A stretch of 64,000 nucleotides of DNA. Origin: Georgenia thermotolerans (lineage in GTDB: Bacteria > Actinomycetota > Actinomycetes > Actinomycetales > Actinomycetaceae). The translations under genes were made by a program, and so were the position numbers. The notes under the pieces were generated by a model that made no database searches, was not told the DNA's origin, and saw only the letters and a list, made by a program, of their open reading frames with translations. Location: contig NZ_VUKF01000014.1 of assembly GCF_009193185.1 (NCBI RefSeq), positions 1-64,000 of the forward strand. The letters run 5' to 3'. Of this stretch, positions 35,028 to 43,406 are shown in pieces; position 1 is the stretch's first letter, and each line of letters begins with the position of its first letter.

Positions 35028-35282
35028 ATGAAGCAGAACATCCACCCGGCCTACGGCCCGGTCGTCTTCCGCGACGCGGCCGCCGACTTCGCCTTCCTCA
35101 CGCAGTCCACCCTGCGCTCGGACAAGACGATCGAGTGGGAGGACGGCAACACCTACCCGGTGGTCGACGTCGACATCTCCTCGGCCTCGCACCCCTTCTA
35201 CACCGGCCGCTCGCGCGTGGTGGACACCGCCGGCCGCGTGGAGAAGTTCCGCCAGCGCTACGGCACCCGCGAGCGGAAGTGA
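35028..35282 (+). CDS. rpmE2: 50S ribosomal protein L31 type B, zinc-free
   Basis: The 84-residue type B L31 ([57 protein letters not shown]) lacks the CxxC pair of zinc-containing RpmE and can substitute for it when zinc is low, freeing the metal. AAAGGAGAAGCC precedes ATG 35028, and the gap from rpmG is 43 nt, so both are probably controlled by the Zur-like box upstream. Confidence 0.95.
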   Translation: MKQNIHPAYGPVVFRDAAADFAFLTQSTLRSDKTIEWEDGNTYPVVDVDISSASHPFYTGRSRVVDTAGRVEKFRQRYGTRERK

Positions 35283-35416
35283 CGTACCCGACGCCTCGGG
35301 GGCGCGGCGGCCAACGTCACACCTGCTGTAGGATGCTCAGGTTGGCCGCGCGGCCCCTCCTCATGGGAGGCTAGGCGTCGGCAATTACCCCCTACTGACG
35401 GAAGGAGCGGCAGGGC

Positions 35417-35584
35417 ATGGCAGTTCCCAAGCGCAAGATGTCCCGCAGCAACACCCGCTCTCGCCGGTCCCAGTGGAAGGCGGAGCTGACCGAGCTCGTC
35501 GCCGTCCGCGTCCAGGGCCGCGAGGTGAAGGTGCCGCGGCGGCTCGCCAAGGCTTACCAGAAGGGCATGCTGGTCGAGGGCTGA
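35417..35584 (+). CDS. rpmF: 50S ribosomal protein L32, cysteine-free
   Basis: The 55 residues ([20 protein letters not shown], later [15 protein letters not shown]) are L32 without the zinc-finger cysteines. AAGGAG lies 8 nt before ATG 35417. A separate promoter is possible: TAGGAT at 35331 lies in the 132-nt gap from rpmE2, and that leader can fold (GGCGGCCAAC with GTTGGCCGC). It ends with a strong 15-bp terminator. Confidence 0.93.
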   Translation: MAVPKRKMSRSNTRSRRSQWKAELTELVAVRVQGREVKVPRRLAKAYQKGMLVEG

Positions 35585-35605
35585 CCTCGACGAGCAACCC
35601 ACGCG

Positions 35606-35637
35606 AGAGCCCCCTCACCCACGGGTGAGGGGGCTCT
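35606..35637 (+). terminator. Strong terminator after rpmF
   Basis: AGAGCCCCCTCACCC (35606-35620) pairs perfectly with GGGTGAGGGGGCTCT (35623-35637), followed by TT, 21 nt after the stop. Confidence 0.85.
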
Positions 35638-36044
35638 TGCGTACCTGCCGCGGAGGTGCTTGGTGTCGTGGGCCCGACGGCCTGGCACACCGACATCGCG
35701 TCCCCCTGGCCCGGGAACGAGCGACCCTCGCATCGACAGCGGGAGGCCGAGACGATCCAGCGAGGCCGGCAGGACAAGAGCTCCCCGCTGGCTGGTATCT
35801 CAGTGGCGTGACCGTCGCCGACAGTGCCCGACGGCAGGGGATCGGCGAGGCGCTGACCCGGGCCAGGATCGCTCTTCTGGAGGCGCTCACGACCACCTTG
35901 TACTACCGCGCGGAGCCCGACAACGACGCGACCATCAGGCTGCACGCGAAGCTCGGCTTCGTGCCCGCCGGCGAGACCACGCTCGGCGAGGCCGGCGAGC
36001 GCCACCTCGTCTTCCGGCTCGACACATCATGGCGTCCGGCCTGA
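35625..36044 (+). pseudogene. Remnant of a GNAT acetyltransferase
   Basis: From about 35790 to 36044 the frame encodes a convincing GNAT C-terminal half: GWYLSGVTVADSARRQGIGE (acetyl-CoA loop), TRARIALLEAL and a final EPDNDATIRLHAKLGFVPAG. The upstream in-frame residues (35625-35790) are Arg/Gly/Pro-rich and unlike a GNAT N-terminus, and the only ATG lies inside the rpmF terminator. The N-terminal half has either been lost or lies in another frame. Probably non-functional or a very short domain started internally. Confidence 0.5.
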
Positions 36045-36075
36045 GAGAACGTGCCCGGCGTCGTGGCCGGGGCGA

Positions 36076-36149
36076 TGGAGCGGGTGACCAGAATCGAACT
36101 GGCACCATCTGCTTGGAAGGCAGAGGCTCTACCATTGAGCTACACCCGC
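36076..36149 (-). tRNA. tRNA-Gly (anticodon TCC)
   Basis: On the minus strand GCGGGTG (36149-36143) pairs with CACCCGC (36086-36080). The D arm has GCTC-AATGGTA-GAGC, the anticodon stem TCTGC/GCAGA surrounds loop CTTCCAA (anticodon TCC), and the T loop is TTCGATT. CCA is encoded (36078-36076). Confidence 0.95.
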
Positions 36150-36278
36150 GCGACGAACGAGCCGCACACGGATTGTAACCACAGCCGAGGGGCCGGGCCT
36201 GCATCCGGGCGTCGGGACCCCGGTCCGGGGGACCGTCCCGGGCACCGTAGAATCACGGCGGCGCCCGACGTGGCGCGA

Positions 36279-36352
36279 CGGGATGTGGCGCAGCTTGGTA
36301 GCGCGTCCGCTTTGGGAGCGGAAGGTCGTCGGTTCGAATCCGTCCATCCCGA
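36279..36352 (+). tRNA. tRNA-Pro (anticodon TGG)
   Basis: Acceptor CGGGATG (36279-36285) pairs with CATCCCG (36345-36351). The D arm is GCGC-AGCTTGGTA-GCGC, the anticodon arm TCCGC-TTTGGGA-GCGGA has TGG in the loop, and the T loop is TTCGAAT. CCA is not encoded. It is 74 nt long. Confidence 0.95.
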
Positions 36353-36533
36353 CCCAGATGGGCCGCTCGACTCGCATGAATGCTGGTCGGCGGCCCATTT
36401 CTTCTGCCCTCAGGTCTGCCCGCGGCCAATAGACGACTCCTCGAAGGCGCACCGGTTCCTCGAACGAGGCCACAGGTGTCCGGGCAGCCGGTACGTTCGG
36501 GGATGAATCGGACGCGATGAGAGGGCTAACTCG

Positions 36534-37391
36534 ATGACCAGACTCACGGGCACCTCTACGGCGCTACTACTGGGTGCTGTCCTCGCACTCGTGGCGTGCG
36601 AGAGCGCGCCCGCCGAGGAGGTCACCGCCGGCCCCACCCCGCCGCCCATGGGCGTGGCCCTGTTCGGGCAGGACCAGACAGAGGTGGACACACTCCCCGA
36701 GGGCGCCACCCTTGACGGCCTGGAGGTCGACCCGAAGTCGACCCGTTTCATCGTGTCCAAGGCGGGCAAGTCCTACTGGGTCGGCGTCGCGCACCGCGAT
36801 GGCGTGGCCCGCCCGTGCCTGATTGCCGAGGCGAGCGGGCTCCAGGGCCTGGTCGCCGGATGCGGTGCACCCGGGGCTGTCACCCCGGTGGAGCTCCGCG
36901 CGTGGGACTTTCGTGCGCTGATGGTCCCTGACGACCATGCCGACCCGGGTGACGGGTGGCAGCGCGTGTCCACGAACTTGTACGTGCGGGAGACGACGAT
37001 CGACTTTGGACTGGCGGTGCTCGAGCGGAAGCAAACGAGCGAGGACGTACCTCCTGTCGAGGTCAGGGCTCATGGCGGCCTCAAGGGGCTCGATGATTCC
37101 TCGACCCGGCTCGTCGGGGCCCACGGCGACACCCGGTTCTACATCGGCGTCGCGACCCGGGCGAGCAGCTCGGGATCGAACACGGAGACGGTGCTGTGCT
37201 TCTTTGCCGACCATCCCTACCCGGCGGTCACCATGTGCGGGCCACCCGAGAGCTACTCCAAGGGCAGCGGCGAGCTCCCGCTCGTCCAGGGCAGCACGGC
37301 GCTGTTCGTGCCGGACACCCACGAGGACCCCGGCGACGGATGGGTCCAGGCAGGCCCGAACCTCTACGTCTTCGAGCAGCTGGCGTCATGA
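36534..37391 (+). CDS. Lipoprotein with two tandem copies of an unknown domain
   Basis: The 285 residues start with a signal peptide ending in a lipobox (LALVAC, Cys22). Two related domains follow, at roughly 55-155 and 165-283. Matching pieces are STRFIVSKAGKSYWVGVA with STRLVGAHGDTRFYIGVA, a Cys pair in each, and VPDDHADPGDGWQRVSTNLYV with VPDTHEDPGDGWVQAGPNLYV. No family is recognised. It is anchored outside the membrane. Its stop overlaps the next start (ATGA), so it is coupled to a small membrane protein. Base composition is less extreme than in its neighbours. Confidence 0.8.
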   Translation: MTRLTGTSTALLLGAVLALVACESAPAEEVTAGPTPPPMGVALFGQDQTEVDTLPEGATLDGLEVDPKSTRFIVSKAGKSYWVGVAHRDGVARPCLIAEASGLQGLVAGCGAPGAVTPVELRAWDFRALMVPDDHADPGDGWQRVSTNLYVRETTIDFGLAVLERKQTSEDVPPVEVRAHGGLKGLDDSSTRLVGAHGDTRFYIGVATRASSSGSNTETVLCFFADHPYPAVTMCGPPESYSKGSGELPLVQGSTALFVPDTHEDPGDGWVQAGPNLYVFEQLAS

Positions 37392-37675
37392 TCACCGCCA
37401 GCGCTGCAGGGCCGCTCCTGCTGAGCGCCGCGGAGGAACACAACATTCTCCTCCCGGCCGCGTACGACATCGTCTGGTTCCTGGCGCTCGCTGTGGCTGC
37501 CCTCCTTGTCGTCGCCACGCTGCTCCACCTCGCCCGCCGCAAGGACCTCACCTCGGCCGAGACTGCCCTATGGGTCCTGGTCGTCCTCCTCGTCCCGGTC
37601 GTCGGGCCCGCCGTCTACCTCCTGATTGGTCGACGCCCGAAGGGCTCGCCCTCGCCGTCGGGCCCGCGCGTGTAG
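37388..37675 (+). CDS. Small membrane protein with PLDc_N-like domain
   Basis: The 95 residues have a short N-terminus, helix 1 (about 28-45), a basic loop LARRKDLTSAE and helix 2 ending in PVVGPAVYLLIGRR. That W-x(5-7)-LVP-x-GP-x-YL pattern is typical of the phospholipase D N-terminal-type domain found in small membrane proteins. No catalytic domain follows. It overlaps the lipoprotein stop by 4 nt. Function unknown; perhaps an immunity- or anchor-like partner of the lipoprotein, which is speculation. Confidence 0.75.
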   Translation: MITASAAGPLLLSAAEEHNILLPAAYDIVWFLALAVAALLVVATLLHLARRKDLTSAETALWVLVVLLVPVVGPAVYLLIGRRPKGSPSPSGPRV

Positions 37676-37849
37676 CCGGCGCCGCATGGTGGGCCGCGTC
37701 GGTGGTGTCCTCGCTTCTGTGGATGTCATCGGGCCTGACAGGCGCTACGCAGTGGACGCGTACGTTCCTCCTGGCATCACCGGGCGACAGACGTGCCGCT
37801 GCGCGACCGCCTGGAGCGACTTCGTTGACTCGGTCTGGCTCTGGCTCAG

Positions 37850-38329
37850 TCAGCCGGCCAGGACCGGTGGGACGTCCCAGGAGTCCGCGGTCTCGAACGG
37901 ATACTCCAGGTGGTGCTCGTCCGGCAGGATCTCCGCCACCTGGGCCGCGGTGGTGCCGTGCAGGTACCCGTTCTCGGCCACCCACAGCCGGATGAGCTGG
38001 AGGGGGACGTCGTGCCCGTCCTCCTGATGCATACGGGTCTCGTCGCCGCTCATGAGGATGAGCGCGCAACTCCTCCCCGTCTCAATGAGCTCCTCGATCC
38101 GGTCCACGACGCCGGCGGAATCCTCGTCGTTGTAGATCGCGGTGCCGTCCTTGAGCGCGGCGAACGTCGCGTCCAGCCCCATGTCGAAGGAGATGTCCGG
38201 GTTCTCGTCCATGCTGACGAACTCGCCGTCGCTGTTCAGGCCGATGCTGGCGTTCATGGCGAGCACGTGCACCGACTCTTGCCCGTGCTGCTCCGTCAGG
38301 GCCTTCACCAGCCAGCCGTGCCCGCTCAC
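37850..38329 (-). CDS. Acidic protein of unknown function
   Basis: About 159 residues from GTG 38329, rich in Asp and Glu, with coherent coding character: LVKALTEQHGQESVHVLAMN, a central GLDATFAALKDGTAIYNDED and the C-terminal EYPFETADSWDVPPVLAG. No signal peptide or membrane segment. I recognise no domain. GTG 38389 or ATG 38257 are possible other starts. It is flanked by small membrane proteins in a stretch that looks accessory. Confidence 0.55.
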   Translation of the reverse strand: MSGHGWLVKALTEQHGQESVHVLAMNASIGLNSDGEFVSMDENPDISFDMGLDATFAALKDGTAIYNDEDSAGVVDRIEELIETGRSCALILMSGDETRMHQEDGHDVPLQLIRLWVAENGYLHGTTAAQVAEILPDEHHLEYPFETADSWDVPPVLAG

Positions 38330-38397
38330 TGGGGCAGGACCGGCGTCAGCGTGGGCTCGGGACGCATCGGCATGCAACCAGGTTGCCACGGGAGGGA

Positions 38398-38811
38398 TCA
38401 GCGCGGCCACGTGGCGTCGACCGGTGCGGCGGCGCGTGGTGCCCGCTCGCCCTGAATCGCCGCCGCGGCGAGCGTGCGGCCGGTCAGGACGACCTGTACC
38501 ACCATCGCGACGGCCAGCAGGTACTCCACGGGCGAGGTGACGTCCAGGACGGCGGGGCGGCCCGTCACGGCCAGCACGAGCGTCAGCGCCCACCCCAGGG
38601 CGGCGAGGGCGACCAGTGCGGGCAGCACGAGCCGGTCGTGCGCCCGCAGGCGGGCCGCCACCGCCGGAAAGCTCTGCAGGAGCGAGGCGACCAGGACGAC
38701 CAGGGCCGGCGCGAGCCGCAGCGCGTCGTGGTCGGTCTCGAGCAGGCACAGCGGGACGACGAGGAGGAAGAGCAGGTCGTCGAGCACCCGCCTGCCCGGG
38801 AACGGGGTCAT
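38398..38811 (-). CDS. Four-helix membrane protein, unknown
   Basis: The 137 residues hold about four hydrophobic helices (LLFLLVVPLCLL, LAPALVVLVASLL, LVLPALVALAALGWALTLVL, YLLAVAMVVQVVL) joined by short charged loops, and end in a short hydrophilic tail. No family is recognised. ATG 38811 is chosen to start just before the first helix; GTG 38856 is possible. It lies 68 nt upstream of the acidic protein gene in the same direction. Confidence 0.55.
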   Translation of the reverse strand: MTPFPGRRVLDDLLFLLVVPLCLLETDHDALRLAPALVVLVASLLQSFPAVAARLRAHDRLVLPALVALAALGWALTLVLAVTGRPAVLDVTSPVEYLLAVAMVVQVVLTGRTLAAAAIQGERAPRAAAPVDATWPR

Positions 38812-38897
38812 GCGCCCATGGTCGGGTGCGGCGCCCGGCGCATCGGCCCGCGCCACGCCCGAAACCCGGCCTCAGCAGGAGGAGAATGCCCGTGCCG

Positions 38898-39089
38898 TCA
38901 CGCGTCCTGGGTGCTCCGGTGGCGCCGGACGAGCCACCAGCCGCCCGCCACCACGAGGCCGGCGAGGGCGACGAGCACTCCGGTCCAGAGCAGGATGGAC
39001 AGGACGAAGTCCTGCACGGTGACCACGGCGGCACCGTCGAGGTCTGCGGGCGACGGCGTCGGCAGTGCTTCCTGGGGTGGCGTCGTCAT
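38898..39089 (-). CDS. Small single-helix membrane protein
   Basis: Sixty-three residues from ATG 39089: a soluble N-terminus rich in Pro, Thr and Asp, one helix (DFVLSILLWTGVLVALAGLV region, about 28-52) and a basic C-terminus WWLVRRHRSTQDA. Topology by the positive-inside rule puts the C-terminus in the cytosol. Unknown function, short but with consistent coding character. Confidence 0.5.
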   Translation of the reverse strand: MTTPPQEALPTPSPADLDGAAVVTVQDFVLSILLWTGVLVALAGLVVAGGWWLVRRHRSTQDA

Positions 39090-39166
39090 GGTCGTCAACG
39101 TAGCGGCGGGCCGCTTTCGCGCACGTCGGACGCCTGCCATCACTTCCGGCGGCAGGCTGGGGCCGG

Positions 39167-39751
39167 TCAGACGAGCTGGGCGTGCCCGGCCAGGTGCCGC
39201 AGCTGGTGGGCGGCCACCTCGGCGGCGCCGGGGTCCGCGGCGAGCCGGCGCACGGCGGCCGCGGTCTCGAAACGGACCAGCTCCTCGGCGGTGTCCGGCA
39301 GCGGGGTCGTGGCGACGGCGACGAGCGCCTCGGCCAGCTCCCGGCCTGCTGTCGACTCGTGGGACAGGCTCACGCGGACCACCTGTCCGTACGCCGCGGC
39401 GGCGTCCCCGGACAGCCGCGGGGCGAGCGCGCGGCCGATCGGGCCGGGACCGTCGTTCCCGAAGCCCGTGGCGAACATCCACACGCCGATGCCGGCCATG
39501 ACGATGAGCGAGAGCCAGGTGGCGCCGCTGACGGTGCCGACCAGCGTGGCACCGATGAGCACCGTGCCGACGAGGGCCACCTCCACCAGCACCCGGGTGA
39601 GGGACTCGTCCCACATGAGCCGGGCCTGGACCTGGCGCAGGGTCGCGTCATTGATGGTCGGCGGGACCACGGCGATCTCAGTACGGGCCTCGGTGCGCTT
39701 CGTGATGACGCCGAACGGCGCCGCGAACGGGGAGCTGATCGTCTGGACCAT
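39167..39751 (-). CDS. Membrane protein with two helices, unknown
   Basis: The 194-residue protein has a soluble N-terminus (about 1-50), a tight pair of helices (VEVALVGTVLIGATLVGTVS and ATWLSLIVMAGIGVWMFATG) and a cytosolic helical C-terminal domain rich in Ala and Leu. GCAGGAGG is well placed before ATG 39751. No family is recognised. It lies downstream of the Wbl gene on the same strand with a 148-nt gap. Confidence 0.7.
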   Translation of the reverse strand: MVQTISSPFAAPFGVITKRTEARTEIAVVPPTINDATLRQVQARLMWDESLTRVLVEVALVGTVLIGATLVGTVSGATWLSLIVMAGIGVWMFATGFGNDGPGPIGRALAPRLSGDAAAAYGQVVRVSLSHESTAGRELAEALVAVATTPLPDTAEELVRFETAAAVRRLAADPGAAEVAAHQLRHLAGHAQLV

Positions 39752-39899
39752 GGCGAACCTCCTGCACCCGATAAAACAGCAGGAATCGGATCACCACGTA
39801 AGCCCTCGGTCCCGGCCAGCGCCTGCCACTCGCTCCGCCGAGCGCGCGGCTCGGTCCCGCCCCGGCGGCGCAGGCCGCCGGCCGGTGAGGTTGCGCCGG

Positions 39900-40226
39900 T
39901 CAGACCCGGGCGTAGGCGACGCTGCTCGCCCGCCGCGCCCGGCGCAGCGGCGTGGTGATGATCTCCTCGCCCTGCTGGTCGAGCCAGGCCGACCAGTCCG
40001 TGACCTCCGGATGACGGCGGAGCAGGGCGCGACGCTCGCGCTCGGTCATGCCACCCCAGACGCCGAACTCGGTCTGCGAGTCCAGCGCGTCGGCCAGGCA
40101 CTCCCGGCGCACCGGGCAGCTGAAGCAGACCTCACGGGCGGAGCGCTGCGCCGCGCCCCGCACGAAGAGCGTGTCCGGCTCACCCTGCGCGCATGCCGCG
40201 CGCGCCGCCCACGACTGGTCCCTCAT
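39900..40226 (-). CDS. WhiB-family regulator, WhiB4/WblA type
   Basis: The 108 residues hold the four-cysteine iron-sulfur motif (C in RAACAQG, then CFSCPVRREC), the turn EFGVWGGMTERERRALLRR and the C-terminal TDWSAWLD. LFVRGAAQRSAREVCF and ADALDSQTEFGVWGG match the WhiB4/WblA subgroup, redox-sensing regulators of development or oxidative stress. GCAGGAGG lies before ATG 40226. The region 40270-40350 upstream is unusually AT-rich for this genome and probably holds its promoter. Confidence 0.92.
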   Translation of the reverse strand: MRDQSWAARAACAQGEPDTLFVRGAAQRSAREVCFSCPVRRECLADALDSQTEFGVWGGMTERERRALLRRHPEVTDWSAWLDQQGEEIITTPLRRARRASSVAYARV

Positions 40227-40445
40227 GACGACCTCCTGCAGCCCGTGCGGCGCCCCGCGGGTGCGGGCGTACGCCTTGGCTACAAGTGACGTTAATGGGG
40301 TGATCGAGTTCACGGAATACTTGAATCGAAAATGAGCAACAAACGTCGCTCATCGTCCCCAACCGCGCCAGCAGGCGCGCCGTGACCTGCGCAAACGGCC
40401 CGTCGCCCCGGTGCGCCGGCCGGCGGCTCGGCGTGGCGGCGGGGG

Positions 40446-40913
40446 TCAGGAGGCCTGCTTGAGCCTCTCGCGGGCCAGCTCCTCCAGGTGTGCGAGGTGC
40501 GCGACGCGGCGCCGCTCGTGGTGGGCGACCAGGTCCGACAGGGCGAGCCTGCCGTCCGGGCCGACCGGGAGCTCGCCGTCGGCGACGAGCTCGAGCAGGG
40601 CGGCCCGGTCCAGGCCCAGCAGGGCCGCGGCCTGGCGCAGGGTGAGGTGCTCGGCGATCGACAGCACCGACACGGCATGGCCGTCGCGCAGCGCCAGGGC
40701 GGCGTGTGCCAGCACCTGGCGCACCTCCGGCGAGACGGGCAGCTGTTCGCCGTCGAACCCGATCAGGGCGATCGGCTCGTCCTGGTGGCGGTCGAGGAAG
40801 AGGCCGAGCGCGTCGGCCTCACGGGGGTTGGCCGGGGGTGGCGTCGTGCGGACCTGCTCCACCAGGTCGCCGACCTCCCTGTCAAGCGGCCGTATCTGAC
40901 GATCTAGGTCCAT
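40446..40913 (-). CDS. Excisionase/antitoxin-like HTH protein, orphan
   Basis: The 155 residues end with an excisionase-type HTH: LTLRQAAALLGLDRAALLEL then VADGELPVGPDGRLALSDLV, with a basic helix behind it. The N-terminal part is a helical region seen in antitoxins of PIN-type toxin systems. No toxin gene adjoins it: downstream is a 219-nt gap to the Wbl gene, and upstream a divergent unrelated gene. It is thus an orphan antitoxin-like or regulatory protein. GAGGATGG precedes ATG 40913. Confidence 0.75.
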   Translation of the reverse strand: MDLDRQIRPLDREVGDLVEQVRTTPPPANPREADALGLFLDRHQDEPIALIGFDGEQLPVSPEVRQVLAHAALALRDGHAVSVLSIAEHLTLRQAAALLGLDRAALLELVADGELPVGPDGRLALSDLVAHHERRRVAHLAHLEELARERLKQAS

Positions 40914-41018
40914 ATGGCCATCCTCCCCGTTGTGGGCCGGTCCGCCACTCGAGGGACGGGGCCGGTCGGACGGGGGTGTCCCGCCGCCGTTCCGGTCGCG
41001 GAGCCGCCGGGGCCTTCG

Positions 41019-41024
41019 TAGGAT
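41019..41024 (+). promoter_or_regulatory. -10 element for a leaderless transcript
   Basis: TAGGAT lies 7 nt before the GTG at 41032, the spacing expected when transcription starts at the start codon. Confidence 0.5.
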
Positions 41025-41031
41025 CCGGCAC

Positions 41032-41382
41032 GTGCTGACGACGGACGACCGATATGACGGCGAGGCGGTCGACCGCCTGGTGGCCGGGACCTACTACTTC
41101 CGGGGCATCAGCCCCGCCCAGTGGGCCGAGTACGTCGGCGCGCGGGCGAGCCTCGACGCGCTGTCGTCGGCGTCGCGCGCCGAGCAGCTCATGGAGCTGC
41201 TGCCCTTCGTCGCCGAGCTCGTCGCGCGGGACCGCGCCGATGCCGCCGCCGACGACCTGCACTCCGCCGCGATGGCCGGGGACCTCCAGGCCGCGGGGGC
41301 CGACGGGCTGGACGCCGTCGCAGGGGCCGAGGGGCTCGACGCCGCGGCGGCCACCAAGGAGCTCGACGCCGCCGCGGCCTGA
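41032..41382 (+). CDS. Small soluble protein of unknown function
   Basis: The 116 residues begin VLTTDDRYDGEAVDRLVAGT and are helical with normal coding character up to about residue 75. The rest is a low-complexity tail with three copies of a (G/E)LDA(V/A)A unit. No domain is recognised. The GTG 41032 start fits a leaderless transcript. It is divergent from the orphan HTH gene, with about 120 nt between starts. Confidence 0.6.
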   Translation: MLTTDDRYDGEAVDRLVAGTYYFRGISPAQWAEYVGARASLDALSSASRAEQLMELLPFVAELVARDRADAAADDLHSAAMAGDLQAAGADGLDAVAGAEGLDAAAATKELDAAAA

Positions 41383-41599
41383 GGCGCCCGACTGGGTCCA
41401 CCGCGGCGCCGGTGCGCCGCCCTCCTGGAGATGCCCCGGGCGAGCGTGCGCACGGGCGAGGATGCCCCGCGCCCGCCGCGTGCCCTACCATTGGTCGGTC
41501 TGTCCACGCGACGACCGCCGCTGAAACGGACAGACCACGAACGTCCCCGCCGCGACCGGCGGGCCCCGACCGATCGTCCGATGAGTGGAGTGCACCGCA

Positions 41600-43222
41600 G
41601 TGAAGAGCGCCGTCGAGAACCTTGAGCCCACCCGGGTCAAGCTGACCGTGGAGGTGTCGTACGACGAGCTCAAGCCGAGCCTCGACCACGCCTACTCGCA
41701 CATCGGGGAGCAGGTCAACGTGCCTGGCTTCCGCAAGGGCAAGGTCCCGCCCCGCATCCTGGACCAGCGCGTGGGGCGTGGCGCCGTCATCGAGCACGCC
41801 GTCAACGACTCCCTCTCCGGCTTCTACAGCCAGGCCGTGGCCGAGACCGAGATCAAGCCCCTCGGCCAGCCGAGCATCAACGTCACCGAGATCCCCGCGG
41901 TGACCGGCAAGCCCGGCGGCCAGCTGGTCTTCGAGGCCGAGGTGGACGTGCGCCCGGAGATCACCCTTCCGGCGCTGGACACCCTCGAGGTCACCGTCGA
42001 GGACGTCGAGGTCGCCGAGGACGACGTCGAGGAGCGCCTGACCGCCCTGCGTGAGCGCTTCGGCTCCCTCGTCGGCGTCGAGCGGCCCATCCAGGACGGC
42101 GACTTCGTCGTCATCGACCTGTCCGCCAAGGTGGGCGACGAGGAGGTCGACTCCGTCTCCGGGATCTCCTACCAGATCGGCGCGGGCAACATGCTCGACG
42201 GCCTCGACGAGGCCCTGACCGGCGCCTCCGCCGACGAGACGAAGACCTTCACGGCGACCCTGGCCGGCGGCGAGCACGCCGGCGAGGAGGCCGACGTCAC
42301 CGTCACCGCCACCGCCGTCAAGGAGCGGGACCTGCCCGCCGCCGACGACGACTTCGCCCAGCTCGCCTCCGAGTTCGACACCATCGACGAGCTCCGCGAG
42401 GACCTGCGCACCCAGGTCGCGAACGACAAGGCCGCCAACCGCGCCGTCCAGGCCCGCGACCTGCTGCTCGCGAAGCTGCGCGAGGCCACCGACTTCCCGG
42501 TGCCGGCCGGCGTCGTCGACGCCGAGATCAAGCGGCACCTCGAGGCCGAGGGCAAGGCCGAGGACGACCCGCACGGCGAGGAGGTCCGCGAGGAGGTCAC
42601 CGACCTGCTGCGCGAGCAGCTCCTCCTCGACACCCTGGCCGAGCAGCTCGAGGTCGGCGTGACCCAGAACGAGCTGCTGGAGTTCCTCGTCCGCAACGCC
42701 CAGCAGTACGGCATGGAGCCGAACCAGTTCATCCAGGCCGCCGCGCAGACCGGCCAGATCGGCGCCTTCACCGGGGAGATCGCCCGCAACAAGGCCCTGG
42801 CCGTGGCGCTGCGCCAGGTGACCGTCAAGGACGGCGCCGGCAACGCCGTCGACCTCAGCGAGTACATCGGCTCCGACGAGCTCGACGCTGCCGGCCCCGA
42901 GGGCGCGGCGGAGGCCGGCGAGGCGGAGTCCGCCGAGTCGCCTGAGTCCCCGGAGTCGCCGGAGTCGCCCGAGTCCGCCGACTCGCCGGAGTCGCCCGAG
43001 TCCGCCCCGTCCGCCGACGAGGCGGGGGAGCCGGCCGAGGCCGCCGCCCCGAAGAAGGCGCCGGCCAAGAAGGCCGCGGCGAAGAAGCCCGCGAAGAAGG
43101 CCGCCGAGGAGGCCGCCGCCGAGGAGCAGCCCGAGACCGAGGCGCCGGCCAAGAAGGCCGCCGCGAAGAAGGCGCCCGCCAAGAAGGCCACCGCCAAGGC
43201 GAAGGCCGACGACGCGGAGTGA
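41600..43222 (+). CDS. tig: Trigger factor chaperone with a lysine/alanine-rich tail
   Basis: Trigger factor binds nascent chains at the ribosome exit and has prolyl isomerase activity. The 540 residues comprise the ribosome-binding N-domain ([11 protein letters not shown]), the FKBP domain ([32 protein letters not shown]) and the helical C-domain. From about 430 there is a unique extension: SPESPE repeats followed by histone-H1-like [12 protein letters not shown] runs, about 100 residues beyond usual length. GTG 41600 has GGAG upstream. It heads the tig-clpP1-clpP2-clpX cluster. Confidence 0.95.
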   Translation: MKSAVENLEPTRVKLTVEVSYDELKPSLDHAYSHIGEQVNVPGFRKGKVPPRILDQRVGRGAVIEHAVNDSLSGFYSQAVAETEIKPLGQPSINVTEIPAVTGKPGGQLVFEAEVDVRPEITLPALDTLEVTVEDVEVAEDDVEERLTALRERFGSLVGVERPIQDGDFVVIDLSAKVGDEEVDSVSGISYQIGAGNMLDGLDEALTGASADETKTFTATLAGGEHAGEEADVTVTATAVKERDLPAADDDFAQLASEFDTIDELREDLRTQVANDKAANRAVQARDLLLAKLREATDFPVPAGVVDAEIKRHLEAEGKAEDDPHGEEVREEVTDLLREQLLLDTLAEQLEVGVTQNELLEFLVRNAQQYGMEPNQFIQAAAQTGQIGAFTGEIARNKALAVALRQVTVKDGAGNAVDLSEYIGSDELDAAGPEGAAEAGEAESAESPESPESPESPESADSPESPESAPSADEAGEPAEAAAPKKAPAKKAAAKKPAKKAAEEAAAEEQPETEAPAKKAAAKKAPAKKATAKAKADDAE

Positions 43223-43232
43223 CCTCCCGCGA

Positions 43233-43267
43233 CCGCGGGCCCGGCACCATCGGTGCCGGGCCCGCGG
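43233..43267 (+). terminator. 16-bp perfect hairpin after tig
   Basis: Arms 43233-43248 and 43252-43267 (CCGCGGGCCCGGCACC and its complement) with a 3-nt loop, 10 nt after the stop. clpP1 therefore probably uses its own promoter. Confidence 0.75.
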
Positions 43268-43286
43268 CGTATCCCGGGGCGTCGTG

Positions 43287-43297
43287 CGCCGTGAGCG
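43287..43297 (+). promoter_or_regulatory. Candidate ClgR box before clpP1P2
   Basis: CGCCGTGAGCG, followed by AAAAG, fits the actinobacterial ClgR operator (CGC-Y-N3-R-GCG with A/T flank) on the strand read in reverse. It lies 110 nt before clpP1, where ClgR activates clpP operons in related bacteria. Confidence 0.5.
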
Positions 43298-43406
43298 AAA
43301 AGGGAGCCTCCCGGATAAGGATCTGTCGCCGGGCGGCGTTAGTGTCCAAGGACCGACCAGACAGGCCGACACGGCCGGGCGCCGCCCGGCCCAGAAGGAG
43401 CGTGCA

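Noticed and set aside
40446..40913. Complete toxin-antitoxin pair
   Set aside because: The antitoxin-like HTH has no toxin gene on either side; the neighbouring 116-residue protein is divergent and has no toxin motif.
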